A DNA stretch of 64,000 bases. Source: Cellulomonas sp. 73-145 (GTDB taxonomy: Bacteria > Actinomycetota > Actinomycetes > Actinomycetales > Cellulomonadaceae). The position numbers and the translations under genes are program-made. The notes below the pieces were generated by a model. That model worked only from the letters and a program-made list of their open reading frames with translations, had not been told where the DNA came from and did no database searches. Position 1 is the first letter of the stretch, and every line of letters begins with the position of its first letter. The stretch covers positions 434,001 to 498,000 of the forward strand of contig MKTI01000005.1 in NCBI GenBank assembly GCA_001898185.1, given 5' to 3'. This document shows positions 26,442-38,549 of this stretch, in pieces.

Positions 26442-26891
26442 ATGGCGACGCTCTTCACCCGGATCATCGACGGCGAGCTCCCCGGGCGGTTCGTCTGGGC
26501 GGACGACCAGGCCGTCGCCTTCGCGACGATCGCCCCGATCACCGACGGCCACGTCCTCGTCGTGCCACGCACGGAGTACCCCGAGCTGACGGCCGCTCCG
26601 GACGACGCGCTGGCCCACCTCATCGCCGTGGCGAAGACCATCGGGCTCGCGCAGCAGGCGGTGTGGGGCGCTCCGCGCGCCGCCGTCCTCGTCGCCGGGT
26701 TCGAGGTGCCGCACCTGCACCTGCACGTGCTGCCGGCGTGGGACGAGCGCAGCCTCACGTTCGCCAACGCCCGGACGGACGTGCTCCCGCAGCAGCTCGA
26801 CGCCTCGGCGGAGGCACTCCGGACAGGTCTGCGTGCTGCGGGGCACGCCGACCACGTGCCGGCTGCGCTGGGTTCGCCGGCGCTGGGCTAG
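26442..26891 (+). CDS. HIT family protein
   Basis: A 149-residue histidine-triad hydrolase that cleaves nucleoside phosphoramidates or dinucleotides. Residues start with FTRIIDGELPGRFVW and contain the catalytic HLHLHVLP triad near 91-98. It lies 43 bases after the DUF1697 gene on the same strand. The exact substrate cannot be read from sequence. It converges on the epimerase gene. Confidence 0.93.
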   Translation: MATLFTRIIDGELPGRFVWADDQAVAFATIAPITDGHVLVVPRTEYPELTAAPDDALAHLIAVAKTIGLAQQAVWGAPRAAVLVAGFEVPHLHLHVLPAWDERSLTFANARTDVLPQQLDASAEALRTGLRAAGHADHVPAALGSPALG

Positions 26892-26913
26892 CCCAGGGCC
26901 GGTCCGGGCGTCG

Positions 26914-27999
26914 CTAGCGCCCGATGCCGGTCTCCGGAACCGGTCGTCCCCTCGCCGGGTGCCGCGGCACGTGCCGGGGACGCAGCGGCGGGCTCGCGGT
27001 GCCGGCGCCGTCGGAGATGCCCCGCACCGCCTCCGCCAGGGTCGTCGCGGCGTCGCGTCCCGCCTGCCATCCGAGCTCGCGCCGAGCGCGCCCGGTGTCC
27101 AGGACGGGCGCCGCGAACGCCATGTCCAGCCAGCCCGGACCGACCGGCACCAGGCGCAGGTGCCAGCCGGCCGCGACCGCTGCCCGTGCGGCGGCCCGGG
27201 AGACCTCGACCACGCGGTCGGCGCCGACCAGCGGCGCGACGTCCTCCGCGTGCAGCACCCCGGGCGCCGCCACGTTGAACGGTCCGCTGACCCTGCGGAC
27301 CACGGCCTCGCGGTAGGCCGCGGCGACGTCGTCGGCGTGCACCACCTGCAGCCGCAGGCCGGCCGGCCACGGGAGCACCGGCACGTGTCCGAGCGCACGC
27401 TCGGGGAGGAACGGACCGAAGAAGTACCGGCCGATCTCGCGGCCGGACGCCCGCTGGAAGATCAGCGCGGGCCGCAGCCGGGCGATCGCAAGGCTGGGCA
27501 GCCGCTGCACGGCCTCGTCCAGCATCCGCTCCACCGCCGCCTTGTCCACGCTGTACGACGACGACCGCACGCCGTCGGTCGGCCAGTCCTCCGTGCGCGG
27601 CTGGTCACCCTCGGCGGGCGAGTAGGCGCCGACGGAGGACGCCACCACCAGCTGCGGTACCCCGGCCCGCCGCACGGCCTCCAGCACCCGACGCGTCCCG
27701 ACGACGTTGGTGGCGCGCAGCCGCGCGCGGTCGTGGCTCGGCTGGATCGCCCAGGCCAGGTGGACCACGGCATCGGCCCCGGTGACGACCTCGGTGAGCC
27801 GGTGCACGACCGGCTCGTCCGGACCGGAGGCCCCCAGGTCGACCCCCTGCCACGAGGCGATGTCGTACGGCGCGGGCGGGACGCGGTCAGGGACGCGCCG
27901 CGCGACGCCCACGACGGAGGTGACGGTGGCATCCGTCGCGAGGCGGCGCAGCAACGCCGTGCCGACGTTGCCGCTGGCCCCGACGATGACGACCCTCAT
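26914..27999 (-). CDS. NAD-dependent epimerase/dehydratase family protein (extended SDR)
   Basis: A 361-residue extended short-chain dehydrogenase. It has the Rossmann motif VVIVGASGNVGTALLRRL at the N-terminus, VVHLAW at about 84, the SSV-A-Y-S segment, and the catalytic pair in SSYSVDKAAVE (Tyr-x3-Lys, about 156). The C-terminal 25 residues are Pro/Arg-rich. Members of this group act on nucleotide sugars or other alcohols; the substrate is not clear. The ATG begins MRVVIVG; upstream is a 519-base gene-free stretch. Confidence 0.88.
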   Translation of the reverse strand: MRVVIVGASGNVGTALLRRLATDATVTSVVGVARRVPDRVPPAPYDIASWQGVDLGASGPDEPVVHRLTEVVTGADAVVHLAWAIQPSHDRARLRATNVVGTRRVLEAVRRAGVPQLVVASSVGAYSPAEGDQPRTEDWPTDGVRSSSYSVDKAAVERMLDEAVQRLPSLAIARLRPALIFQRASGREIGRYFFGPFLPERALGHVPVLPWPAGLRLQVVHADDVAAAYREAVVRRVSGPFNVAAPGVLHAEDVAPLVGADRVVEVSRAAARAAVAAGWHLRLVPVGPGWLDMAFAAPVLDTGRARRELGWQAGRDAATTLAEAVRGISDGAGTASPPLRPRHVPRHPARGRPVPETGIGR

Positions 28000-28518
28000 G
28001 AGCGCTGCCGATCGCCGACGGTGTCCACGCCGCTCCTCCCGGGCCCGGTCCGTCGCGGGCGCCTGCGGACCACGGTGGCACCGGCCGGTGCGCGTCGCAT
28101 CCGGGCTGGCCACCACCAGGTGTGCCGACGCGTACGGGACCGACGCGGCCGACCCCGGACGCTGTGACGCCCCGTCTCCACCTGTGGAGACGGGGCGTCC
28201 ACGGGAGGCGTCTCGCCGGCACGAGACGTGGCGCGCTCCTGCACCCTGACGGGCGGTCCGGCTCTCGCCGCGACCCTCGACCCTCGAGCAGGGCCGGCAC
28301 CCGCTCCCGGCCCGTCTCCTTTCTAGCACCACCTCTCACCTCGCGCATAGGGAACGTCCGCCTCGGACCAAGAGACCTTCACGCTCGCAGCGAACGGCAC
28401 GGTCCGCGGCACGAGGGCCGAGCCGGGCAGCGCCCTGCATCGACAGAACGGTGACGGTCGGGTCACGATCAGGTCAACCGCGTCACACCGAAGGCCCTGC
28501 GGTCGTTAGCGTCTCGGC
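28000..28518. other. gene-free region between divergent genes
   Basis: 519 bases with no supportable coding region. It holds one strong hairpin (28166-28199, listed separately) and should contain the promoters of the epimerase gene (leftward) and the DUF4349 gene (rightward). Near 28450-28500 are repeated GTCA/GGTCA motifs. No RNA gene was recognised. Confidence 0.5.
28166..28199. terminator. 15-bp perfect hairpin
   Basis: GACGCCCCGTCTCCA (28166-28180), loop CCTG, then its exact complement (28185-28199). The stem is perfect, but no T-run follows on either strand and no gene ends here. It could terminate an unseen small transcript or mark the end of a lost gene. Confidence 0.5.
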
Positions 28519-29652
28519 ATGCGTTCGTCGACGCCACTGACCTGGACCTCCGCCTTCAGCCGCACGCGGTGGCGCCGCCGCCGTCCCGGGGGCGGCGTCG
28601 TGGTGGTGGCGCTGGTCGTGGGGCTCGTCGGGCTGGCCGGCGGGTGCTCGGCCGACCAGCGCTCCTCCTCGAGCTCCCAGCCGAACAGCGCCGCGCAGGG
28701 CGACGTCAACAAGGCGCCGGCCGGTGGCGGTGCCGCCGCGCCAGCAGCCGGCTCCAACGCAGCCGCCGGCGTCAACCGCCAGGTGGTGCAGACGGGCGAG
28801 CTGCACCTGACGGTGCCGGACCCGGTCGGCTCGGTGACTCGGGTGCTCGCGGTCGTCGACCAGGCCGGCGGTCGGGTCGACGCGCACGAGGAGACGGGAC
28901 GAGGGCCGGGGACCGCCGGCAGCGCCACGCTCACCGTGCGCGTCCCCGCGGCACAGCTCGAGAAGACCGTCCAGACGCTCCGCGGCCTCGGGGACGTCAC
29001 CTCCTTCACGCTGCAGGCGACCGACGTCACGGGGACCGCGGAGGACCTGGACGCGCGGATCGATGCGGCGCGGTTGTCGGTCGCACGCATGCAGGACCTG
29101 ATGTCGAAGGCCACGACCACGGCCGACCTGATCTCCACCGAGCAGGCGTTGTCGGAGCGCCAGGCAGCCCTCGAGCAGCTCCAGGGCCAGCGCGCGGTGC
29201 TGGCCGACCAGGTGGCGCTGTCGACGCTGCGGGTGGTGCTCACCTCCCCCGGCGAGGCTCCCGCGCCGAGGATCCAGCTGCACAGCTTCGCCGACGGGTG
29301 GTCCGCAGGCCTGAAGGCGCTCGGGGCCGTGGCGCGCGGCGCCCTCGTCGCGCTCGGGGTGGTGGGCCCGTGGCTCCTGCTCGCGGCACTGGTCGCCGTC
29401 GCTGCGGGCGCGGCCCGACGACTGCTGCGCAGGCGCTACGGCGCCAGGCCGATGCCGCCTCGGCCCGGCGACCACGGCGTCCCCTGGGGGCCGGGCGGAC
29501 CGATGGTCCCCGGGAACCCGCCGACGCCCCCGGGCGCACCGGTCCCGGCGGTGCCGACCGGCCCGCCGGCGCCCGGCCCATCCGCTCCCGGCCCGAGCGC
29601 TCCGGGCCCGACCGCCACGGCCGCCAGGCCGCCGGCGCCGCCGGCGGGCTGA
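28519..29652 (+). CDS. DUF4349 domain lipoprotein
   Basis: A 377-residue protein. A basic N-terminus and hydrophobic stretch end in a lipobox (LAGGCS, lipidated Cys at about residue 43), then an Ala/Gly/Ser-rich linker, and a DUF4349 domain (about 90-260) with RQVVQTGELHLTVPDP, RVPAAQLEKTVQTLRGLGDV and a coiled-coil stretch near 185-235. One membrane helix follows (about 275-300), and a Pro-rich C-terminal tail of 70 residues. So the protein is both lipidated and membrane-spanning. DUF4349 proteins are envelope-associated and of unknown function. Confidence 0.85.
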   Translation: MRSSTPLTWTSAFSRTRWRRRRPGGGVVVVALVVGLVGLAGGCSADQRSSSSSQPNSAAQGDVNKAPAGGGAAAPAAGSNAAAGVNRQVVQTGELHLTVPDPVGSVTRVLAVVDQAGGRVDAHEETGRGPGTAGSATLTVRVPAAQLEKTVQTLRGLGDVTSFTLQATDVTGTAEDLDARIDAARLSVARMQDLMSKATTTADLISTEQALSERQAALEQLQGQRAVLADQVALSTLRVVLTSPGEAPAPRIQLHSFADGWSAGLKALGAVARGALVALGVVGPWLLLAALVAVAAGAARRLLRRRYGARPMPPRPGDHGVPWGPGGPMVPGNPPTPPGAPVPAVPTGPPAPGPSAPGPSAPGPTATAARPPAPPAG

Positions 29653-29880
29653 ACGCCGCCGGACGATCCCGTCTCAGATGCAGAGACGATCGTCGACCTC
29701 ACACAGGGCTGCGCCGCCGTCCGCAGCCTAAGGTCCCACTGGCTGCTGGCCATCCCGTCGTAACGTCCAGGCAAAGCAAGTGCTGGGCCGGGGTTTCCTC
29801 CCGGACCGCCTCGCAGCCCCGGCGCCGTGGCGGCAGCCGCCGCCGACCCGCCGGTGCCCCTTTCCGAAGAAGGAGCTGCC

Positions 29881-31791
29881 GTGAGCGTCACCACGTCCGC
29901 ATCCCTGGCCGACGTCGCCCTGCCCGAGGGCGTCCGCGCCGCCCTCGAGGCGAGCCCGCGCCTGATCGTGCCGGAGAGCCGTGCCGAGCTCTACGAGCTG
30001 GCACTCGGCCCCGCAGGAGGCCCCAGCTTCACGGTGGAGTACGAGGTGGACGGGGCGCCCTACCCGGAGGCCACCGTCACCCGCTGCCGCAACGGCATCG
30101 CGGTCAACTACCTCGAGGACTACATGCGTCGGCGGGACCCCGACTGCATGCGCATCGCGGACGACCTGCCCACGGACAAGCCGCGCTACCGCGACGTCTT
30201 CGGCGAGGCGTTCGCGCCGGTCAAGGCCGACACCCTCGAGTGGCTCGGCACGCAGGAGCTCGTCGTCGTCCCGTTCAAGGCCGGCGGCCCGGTGTACGGG
30301 TACCCGTCCGTGGCGATCGTCCCGGCCAACGCGGCCTTCTTCGCACTGGTGCTGGTCGACCTGCAGGGCTGGGTGACCTTCGACGAGATCGGGCCGTTCA
30401 CGCCACGGTCGATCCTGTACGTCGCACCGCCGTTCCGGCACACGCAGTTCGGCGGGCGCCAGGTGGTGGTGCACGACCGCACCGACACGCTGCACGAGGT
30501 GTTCGCGTACAACCTGTACCCGGGGCCGAGCGCCAAGAAGGGCGTGTTCTCGGTGCTGCTGGACATCGGCCAGCACGAGGAGTGGATCACCGCCCACGCC
30601 TCGTCGGTGAAGGTGACGACGCCGTACGAGAACGAGACCGTGATCATGCACGAGGGCGCCTCCGGCGGTGGCAAGTCGGAGATGTGCCAGGAGATCCGGC
30701 GCGAGGACGACGGCCGCATCCTGGTCGGCACCAACGTCGTCCGCAACGAGCCGTACCACATCACCCTCGGCGAGACGAGCGCCCTCGCCCCGGTGACGGA
30801 CGACATGACGCTGTGCCACCCGTCGATCCAGAAGGGCGACCACCGGCTGGTCGTGGCCGACGCAGAGGCGGGCTGGTTCGTCCGCGTCGACAACATGACC
30901 AGCTACGGCGAGGACCCGGCGTTCGAGCGAGCGGTGATCGAGCCCCAGGAGCCCCTGGTGTTCCTGTCGATCGACGGTGTGGCCGACGCGACCGCCCTGC
31001 CGTGGGAGCACACCCTCGACTCGAACGGCAAGCGCTGCCCCAACCCGCGAGTGGTGATCCCCCGCCAGTTCGTCAAGAACGTGGTCAGCGAGCCCAAGAG
31101 CGTGGACGTGCGGACGTTCGGCGTCCGGATGCCGCTGTGCACCCGCGAGGCGCCCACCTACGGGGTGATGGGGATGATGCACATCGTCCCGCCGTCGCTC
31201 GCCTGGGTGTGGCGGCTGATCGCGCCGCGCGGGGACAAGAACCCGTCCATCGGCGAGAGCGCCAAGGAGAAGTCGGCGATCTCGCACGGCGGCATGGTGG
31301 CCGAGGGCGTCGGGTCGTACTGGCCGTTCTCGACGGGGACCAAGGTGGGCTCGGCGAACCTGCTGCTCAAGCAGATCGTCGAGATGGACCACACGCGGTA
31401 CGTCCTCACCCCGAACCAGCACATCGGTGCCTACAAGGTCGGCTTCGCGGCCGAGTGGCTCACCCGTGAGTACCTCGCCCGCCGCGGTGGCGGCCGCATC
31501 GGCAAGGACCAGCTCGAGCCGGCGCGCTGCGCCCTGTTCGGCTACCGGCCGCGCGAGATCAAGATCGACGGTCAGCAGATCCGGCCGACGCTGCTCACGC
31601 CGGAGTCCCAGTCGCAGGTGGGAGTCGAGGCGTACGACGCCGGGGCAGCCATCCTCACCGGCTTCTTCAAGTCGGAGCTGGAGCAGTTCGCCACGGACGA
31701 GCTGGACCCGCTCGGCCGCCGGATCATCGACCTGGTGCTCAACGACGCCTCCGTCGCGGAGTACGAGGCCTTGACGCCGCTGTACATCTGA
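29881..31791 (+). CDS. DUF4914 family protein (PEPCK/HprK-like P-loop protein)
   Basis: A 636-residue soluble protein. The N-terminal third carries mixed strands; the centre has a P-loop, HEGASGGGKSEM (about residue 261), of the kind found in phosphoenolpyruvate carboxykinase and HPr kinase. This and the overall sequence match DUF4914, a poorly studied family. The GTG at 29881 is preceded by AAGGAG. It is followed by a strong hairpin and two genes later by the membrane pyrophosphatase. A PEPCK-like or kinase reaction is only an inference from the fold. Confidence 0.85.
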   Translation: MSVTTSASLADVALPEGVRAALEASPRLIVPESRAELYELALGPAGGPSFTVEYEVDGAPYPEATVTRCRNGIAVNYLEDYMRRRDPDCMRIADDLPTDKPRYRDVFGEAFAPVKADTLEWLGTQELVVVPFKAGGPVYGYPSVAIVPANAAFFALVLVDLQGWVTFDEIGPFTPRSILYVAPPFRHTQFGGRQVVVHDRTDTLHEVFAYNLYPGPSAKKGVFSVLLDIGQHEEWITAHASSVKVTTPYENETVIMHEGASGGGKSEMCQEIRREDDGRILVGTNVVRNEPYHITLGETSALAPVTDDMTLCHPSIQKGDHRLVVADAEAGWFVRVDNMTSYGEDPAFERAVIEPQEPLVFLSIDGVADATALPWEHTLDSNGKRCPNPRVVIPRQFVKNVVSEPKSVDVRTFGVRMPLCTREAPTYGVMGMMHIVPPSLAWVWRLIAPRGDKNPSIGESAKEKSAISHGGMVAEGVGSYWPFSTGTKVGSANLLLKQIVEMDHTRYVLTPNQHIGAYKVGFAAEWLTREYLARRGGGRIGKDQLEPARCALFGYRPREIKIDGQQIRPTLLTPESQSQVGVEAYDAGAAILTGFFKSELEQFATDELDPLGRRIIDLVLNDASVAEYEALTPLYI

Positions 31792-31823
31792 GCTGCCGCA
31801 CGCACGACGCGCGGCGGGACCGC

Positions 31824-31857
31824 GGACGGCCGCGCCCCCACAGGGGTGCGGCCGTCC
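31824..31857 (+). terminator. 15-bp stem terminator-like hairpin after the DUF4914 gene
   Basis: GGACGGCCGCGCCCC (31824-31838), loop CACA, and GGGGTGCGGCCGTCC (31843-31857): one G-T wobble, all other positions paired. It begins 32 bases after the stop codon. There is no T-run, as is common in actinobacteria. Confidence 0.75.
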
Positions 31858-31933
31858 GTCGCGCGCACGTGCCCGGCGACGCGCCGGAGGGTGGTCCCGG
31901 GCACTGTCGGTGGTCCGACCTACCGTGGCGAGC

Positions 31934-32311
31934 ATGACAACGAGCACCGTGGACACCGTCCGGATCGCACCCGGCCCCGCGCTCACCGTCGCGACCGCAC
32001 CGGACGCCGGCGCCGTCGACGAGCTGCTGGTCGGCACCGGGTACGTGATCGAGGTGGAGCGCTGGCCGGACGAGCGGCCCGCCGGACTGTTCCCGGCCGA
32101 CGACCCCGAGTTCCGGGACGCGACCGACGAGGGGCTGCTGCGCTGCTACGAGGTCACGCTCGCCACCGCGTCGGGTGCGGAGCTGGCTCGCACGCTCGTC
32201 TGGTCCGCCGCAGGGGTGGTCTGCGGTCCGTACACGTCGTGCACCGCCCTGGGAGCAGCACTCGCCGACGAGGTCGCGCACGTGCTCGGACGTGCGCTGA
32301 CGTCGGTCTGA
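31934..32311 (+). CDS. hypothetical protein
   Basis: Not recognised. A 125-residue acidic protein (many Asp/Glu, few Lys) with no signal peptide or membrane helix, ending in an amphipathic helix (ALADEVAHVLGRAL). The ATG at 31934 is preceded by GGCGAGC, a weak ribosome site. Codon use is like the neighbours, with G/C in third positions, which supports a real gene. It lies between the DUF4914 gene and the pyrophosphatase gene on the same strand. Confidence 0.6.
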   Translation: MTTSTVDTVRIAPGPALTVATAPDAGAVDELLVGTGYVIEVERWPDERPAGLFPADDPEFRDATDEGLLRCYEVTLATASGAELARTLVWSAAGVVCGPYTSCTALGAALADEVAHVLGRALTSV

Positions 32312-32422
32312 GCGCACGTCCGCGACCTGCACGGAGCCCTGGGCCGTAGGTCACGCCCGCTCGCAGCGCCCCGCTCCTAGCGTGGAGAACGACAGCAACG
32401 ACGCTCTCCCTGGGATCGGACC

Positions 32423-35151
<2,729 letters not shown>

Positions 35152-35155
<4 letters not shown>

Positions 35156-36219
35156 TCACCAAGGTCGCCATCAAGCACGACGCGGCGCTCGTCGACGGCA
35201 GCGGCCACGTCGTCGGGCACGACGCCGGCTCCACGCTGGTGCGGCGGCTGCTGCGGGTGTTCCCCGGCTCGGAGCTGATCGGGCCGGGACCGCGCAGGTG
35301 CGCCGGTTTCGACCTGATCCCGCTCGAGTTCGTCGACCCGGTCACCACCGTGGTGATCAGCATGGACGTGCTCGACTCGGTGGACGTGTGGCGCACGCTC
35401 CGCCCCGCGGGTGCCGAGCCACGGCTGATGAACTTCCTGTGGTGGCCGACCACGACGTACCCGCACCCGGTGGAGCAGGCCGCGCTGGCGCTGTCCTGCG
35501 CGCTCTTCCCCACGTTCGCCAACTCCGAGCGCACGGCGAACGAGGCGCGCGAGGTGGTCTCCCGGTGGACGGTCCAGCCCCTCGCCGAGAAGGCCCGGCT
35601 GGCGTGGGTCAACCTCGGCTTCCGTCTGGAGCACGTCCGGCCTCGCCACGAGCCTCCGGTGCCGCTGGTGCTGTACCCGGCCATCTACGTCTCGGAGCGC
35701 AAGCAGCCACGGCTGTTCCTCGAGGTGGTCGAGCGCGTGCGCGAGCGCACGCCGATCCGCGTCGAGGCGCGCCTGCACGAGTCGCACCTGGTGTCCGAGC
35801 TGGCGATGCGCATGTCGTCGCGGGAGTGGATGTGGGTCGGGCCCCTGACGGCGACGCGCGACGGGTACTGGGACGCGCTGTCCCGCACCACGGCGTTCCT
35901 CGCGACCGCCACCGAGGAGTCCTACGGCCTGGAGTACGTCGAGGCGCTCGCCGCCGGCGCGGTCGGCATCTTCCCCGACCTGCCGTGGGCGCACGCCCTG
36001 CTCCCCAGCGGCTACCCGCTGTTCTACCGCTCCCCCGCCGAGGCGGAGGAGCAGCTCTACCGGGCCGTCACCGACCCGGTGGGGTGCTGGCGGGACATCG
36101 ACGCGTCGGCGGGAGGCAGCCTGGCGCGGTGGCTCCGCGACCAGCACAGCGACGACCTGTTCGAGAAGGCGATCACCGATCGCGTCCACGAGTGGTTCGG
36201 CGTGGGCGTGGCGGTCTGA
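35152..36219 (+). CDS. glycosyltransferase, GT-B fold
   Basis: A 355-residue soluble protein. The C-terminal half has features of GT4-like retaining transferases: ATATEESYGLEYVEALAAGAVGIFPDLPWA (about 258-288), with the Glu-x7-Glu spacing that binds a nucleotide sugar. The N-terminal half has Rossmann-like strands. The acceptor is unknown. Its ATG overlaps the stop of hppA (ATGA), so translation is coupled. Sugar transfer does not itself release PPi, but the sugar-nucleotide synthesis that feeds it does; that may explain the coupling (inference). A terminator-like hairpin follows. Confidence 0.82.
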
Positions 36220-36231
36220 CGGCGGCACGGC

Positions 36232-36270
36232 AGGGGGCGGTGGGGGCCCACGACGGCCCCACCGCCCCCT
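36232..36270 (+). terminator. 14-bp perfect terminator-like hairpin after the hppA-GT operon
   Basis: AGGGGGCGGTGGGG (36232-36245) and its exact complement (36257-36270) flank an 11-base loop. It begins 13 bases after the glycosyltransferase stop. No long T-run, but the position and stem strength support termination before the next gene. Confidence 0.8.
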
Positions 36271-36320
36271 ATCATCGTCACGCGCCGGCCGGCCCCGTGG
36301 CCGGTACCCCGAGGAGCGTC

Positions 36321-37559
36321 GTGACCGAACTCGCGCCACGGGTCCGCCGTGCGCTGCTCGGCCGGCCCTGGTGGGCACAGGCGCTGCTGGTCTACCTGCT
36401 CACCCGGGTGTTCACCACGGGGGTGCTGCTGATCGCCTGGTCGCAGCAGGGCTTCGGTCCTCCCCACTCCTGGCGCGTGCTGGCCCAGCCGCCGTTCGAC
36501 CTGTACCTCAGCCGGTGGTGGGACGGCTGGTGGTACCACCAGGTGGCGACCGCCGGGTACCCCCACACGCTCCCGCTGGACTTCCGCGGCCGGGTGGACA
36601 AGAACACGTGGGCCTTCTTCCCGCTCTACCCGATGCTGGTGCGCGGCCTGATGACGTTGACGGGCGGCAGCTGGGACCTGCTGGCCCCGCTGCTGTCGCT
36701 GGTCCTCGGCTGTGCAGCGGCCGTCGTCGTGCACCGCCTGGTGACCGAGGGCGCCCCGCGGGCCGTCGCAGCCCGACCCGGTCTGCCGGTGCTGACCGTC
36801 GCCGCCATCGGCCTCTACCCGGCGGCCACCGTGCTGCAGGCGGGCTACACCGAGTCCCTGGCGCTGCTGCTGGTGGCCGGGAGCCTGCTGCTGGTGCTGC
36901 GACGGCAGTACCTGTGGGCGGCCCTTCCGGTCGCCGCGCTGGGGTTCACCCGAGCGGTGGCCCTGCCGATGGCGGTGGTGGTGCTGGCGCACGCATGGCT
37001 GCGCTGGCGCGAGCAGCGCGCGGGGCGCGACCGGCTCGGCGTGCGGGAGCTGGTGCGGATCGGGGTGCTGCTGGCCGTCGCGGGGGTCTCGGGGCTCGCC
37101 TGGCCCGCGATCTGCGGCTGGGTGACCGGCATCCCGGACGCGTACCTGCTGACCCAGAAGGCGTGGCGGGTGGGCCGCGGCGCGTACCCCTTCGCCGGCT
37201 GGGCGCGGCTGGGGATCATGCCGTGGCCCGTCGCGGTGGGGATCGTCCTCATCGTGCTGGGGATGTTCGCCATGCTGGCGAGCCGGTCGGCGCGGCGGCT
37301 CGGTGCGGAGCTGTACGTCTGGAGCGCCGCGTACCTGGTCTACATCCTGTCCGTCGGCGACATCATCTTCAGCCTGGTCAGGTTCTTCCTGCTGGCGTTC
37401 CCGTTCGGCGTGGTCGCGCTCGGCCTCGAGACCGGAGACCGTCCACGGGCACGGCGCTGGCCGGTGGTGCTGCTGGGCATCTCGGCGGTGCTGCAGGTCG
37501 CCTGGATCTGGACGGTGTGGAAGTACACGCCGCACGAGTTCTCCATCGGCGCTCCCTGA
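36321..37559 (+). CDS. PIG-V-like mannosyltransferase (GT-C fold)
   Basis: A 412-residue membrane protein with about ten predicted helices. The first long extracytoplasmic loop has the family's signature SRWWDGWWYHQVATAGYP followed by TWAFFPLYPMLVRGL, where Asp is the presumed catalytic base. Proteins of this type use polyprenyl-phosphate mannose to build lipoglycans or glycosylate proteins outside the membrane. The GTG start has GAGGAGC upstream. It follows the coupled hppA-glycosyltransferase pair beyond a terminator, so it is probably a separate unit. Confidence 0.87.
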   Translation: MTELAPRVRRALLGRPWWAQALLVYLLTRVFTTGVLLIAWSQQGFGPPHSWRVLAQPPFDLYLSRWWDGWWYHQVATAGYPHTLPLDFRGRVDKNTWAFFPLYPMLVRGLMTLTGGSWDLLAPLLSLVLGCAAAVVVHRLVTEGAPRAVAARPGLPVLTVAAIGLYPAATVLQAGYTESLALLLVAGSLLLVLRRQYLWAALPVAALGFTRAVALPMAVVVLAHAWLRWREQRAGRDRLGVRELVRIGVLLAVAGVSGLAWPAICGWVTGIPDAYLLTQKAWRVGRGAYPFAGWARLGIMPWPVAVGIVLIVLGMFAMLASRSARRLGAELYVWSAAYLVYILSVGDIIFSLVRFFLLAFPFGVVALGLETGDRPRARRWPVVLLGISAVLQVAWIWTVWKYTPHEFSIGAP

Positions 37560-37636
37560 CGTCCGCGGCCGGGTTCACGGCTGGCCCGAGCGGCACGACG
37601 AGCCGACACCACCCGCGGGCACGACGGGCGGGCACG

Positions 37637-37670
37637 ACGGGGGCGCGACCGGGTACGGCCGCGCCCCCGT
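37637..37670. terminator. 11-bp perfect stem between convergent genes
   Basis: ACGGGGGCGCG (37637-37647) pairs with CGCGCCCCCGT (37660-37670). It lies between the mannosyltransferase (rightward) and HAD phosphatase (leftward) genes, 7 bases from the latter's stop, and can serve both directions. Confidence 0.75.
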
Positions 37671-37677
37671 CCGCCGG

Positions 37678-38343
37678 TCAGCGCACCGAGCGCTTGACCA
37701 CCGTGAGGAAGTCCTCGAGCTGGGTGGTCCAGTCGTCGACGACGAGGACCGGACCGAACTTGGCCAGCTTGCCGGCGTCCGTCCCGCCGGTGGTGACGGC
37801 CACGAAGGCGAAGCCGCCCGCGTTCGCCGCGACGCCGTCGCCCTCCGTGTCACCGACCAGCACCCCGTTGTGCACCGCACGGGCGGCCGCCCACGCGAGC
37901 GCCGCCCTGTCCGGGTAGATGGCGCCGAAGAACGAGTGGCCCCAGTCGAACAGGGCGAGGTCGTAGCCCGCGCTGGTCAGCTTCACGCGGGTGCGCTGCT
38001 TGGAGTTGCCCGTGATCAGCGCGTTGGTCCAGCCGTTGGTGTGCACGGCCGCGAGCGCCTCCTGGACACCCGGTACCGGGTCGCACGCGTTCTCGGGCTG
38101 CGCGTACCAGGCCTCCGACAGCTCGACGAAGCGGCGCGTCAGAGGGCCCGCGACCGTGTCCGGCTGGCCCGCGCCCCGGCGCATCTCGTCGAGGATCTGC
38201 CAGTCGACCTTGCCGTGCCGCTCCGGGACCGTGACGTCCGTCAGACCGGTGACGTCGCGCAGCGCCTGGGCGAACACGCTCTCGCCGCCCTCGGGGCTGT
38301 TGTCCAGCAGCAGGGTCCCGTCCAGGTCCCAGAGCACGATCAT
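37678..38343 (-). CDS. HAD family hydrolase (phosphoglycolate phosphatase-like)
   Basis: A 221-residue haloacid dehalogenase-type phosphatase. Motif I is IVLWDLDGTLL (nucleophile Asp, residue 6; acid/base Asp, residue 8), motif II LITGNSK, and motif IV VGDTEGDG. A four-helix cap lies between motifs I and II, as in subfamily IA (Gph-like). The ATG at 38343 is preceded by GAAGAGG and places motif I at the N-terminus; the frame is open upstream. Substrate unknown. Confidence 0.9.
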   Translation of the reverse strand: MIVLWDLDGTLLLDNSPEGGESVFAQALRDVTGLTDVTVPERHGKVDWQILDEMRRGAGQPDTVAGPLTRRFVELSEAWYAQPENACDPVPGVQEALAAVHTNGWTNALITGNSKQRTRVKLTSAGYDLALFDWGHSFFGAIYPDRAALAWAAARAVHNGVLVGDTEGDGVAANAGGFAFVAVTTGGTDAGKLAKFGPVLVVDDWTTQLEDFLTVVKRSVR

Positions 38344-38549
38344 CGTCGTCGAACCTCTTCCTCTGTCCACGCGCCGGCGGCAGCCGGTCGCGACCGATCA
38401 CCCGCAGGCCCGGAGATCAGGCCCGGGGGTCAGGCCCGGAGTGCAGACCACTCCCCATCCGACCACCGGCGCGTGCCGTCGGACCGGGACCATGGCCGCA
38501 TCTTCGACGGGGCGACGGCTGGGCCCGCGCCGGCTGGCACGATCGGGTC

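Noticed and set aside
29728..32037. A 769-codon minus-strand frame opposite the DUF4914 gene
   Set aside because: His/Arg/Val-rich sequence without motifs; the plus-strand frame has a ribosome site, P-loop and family match.
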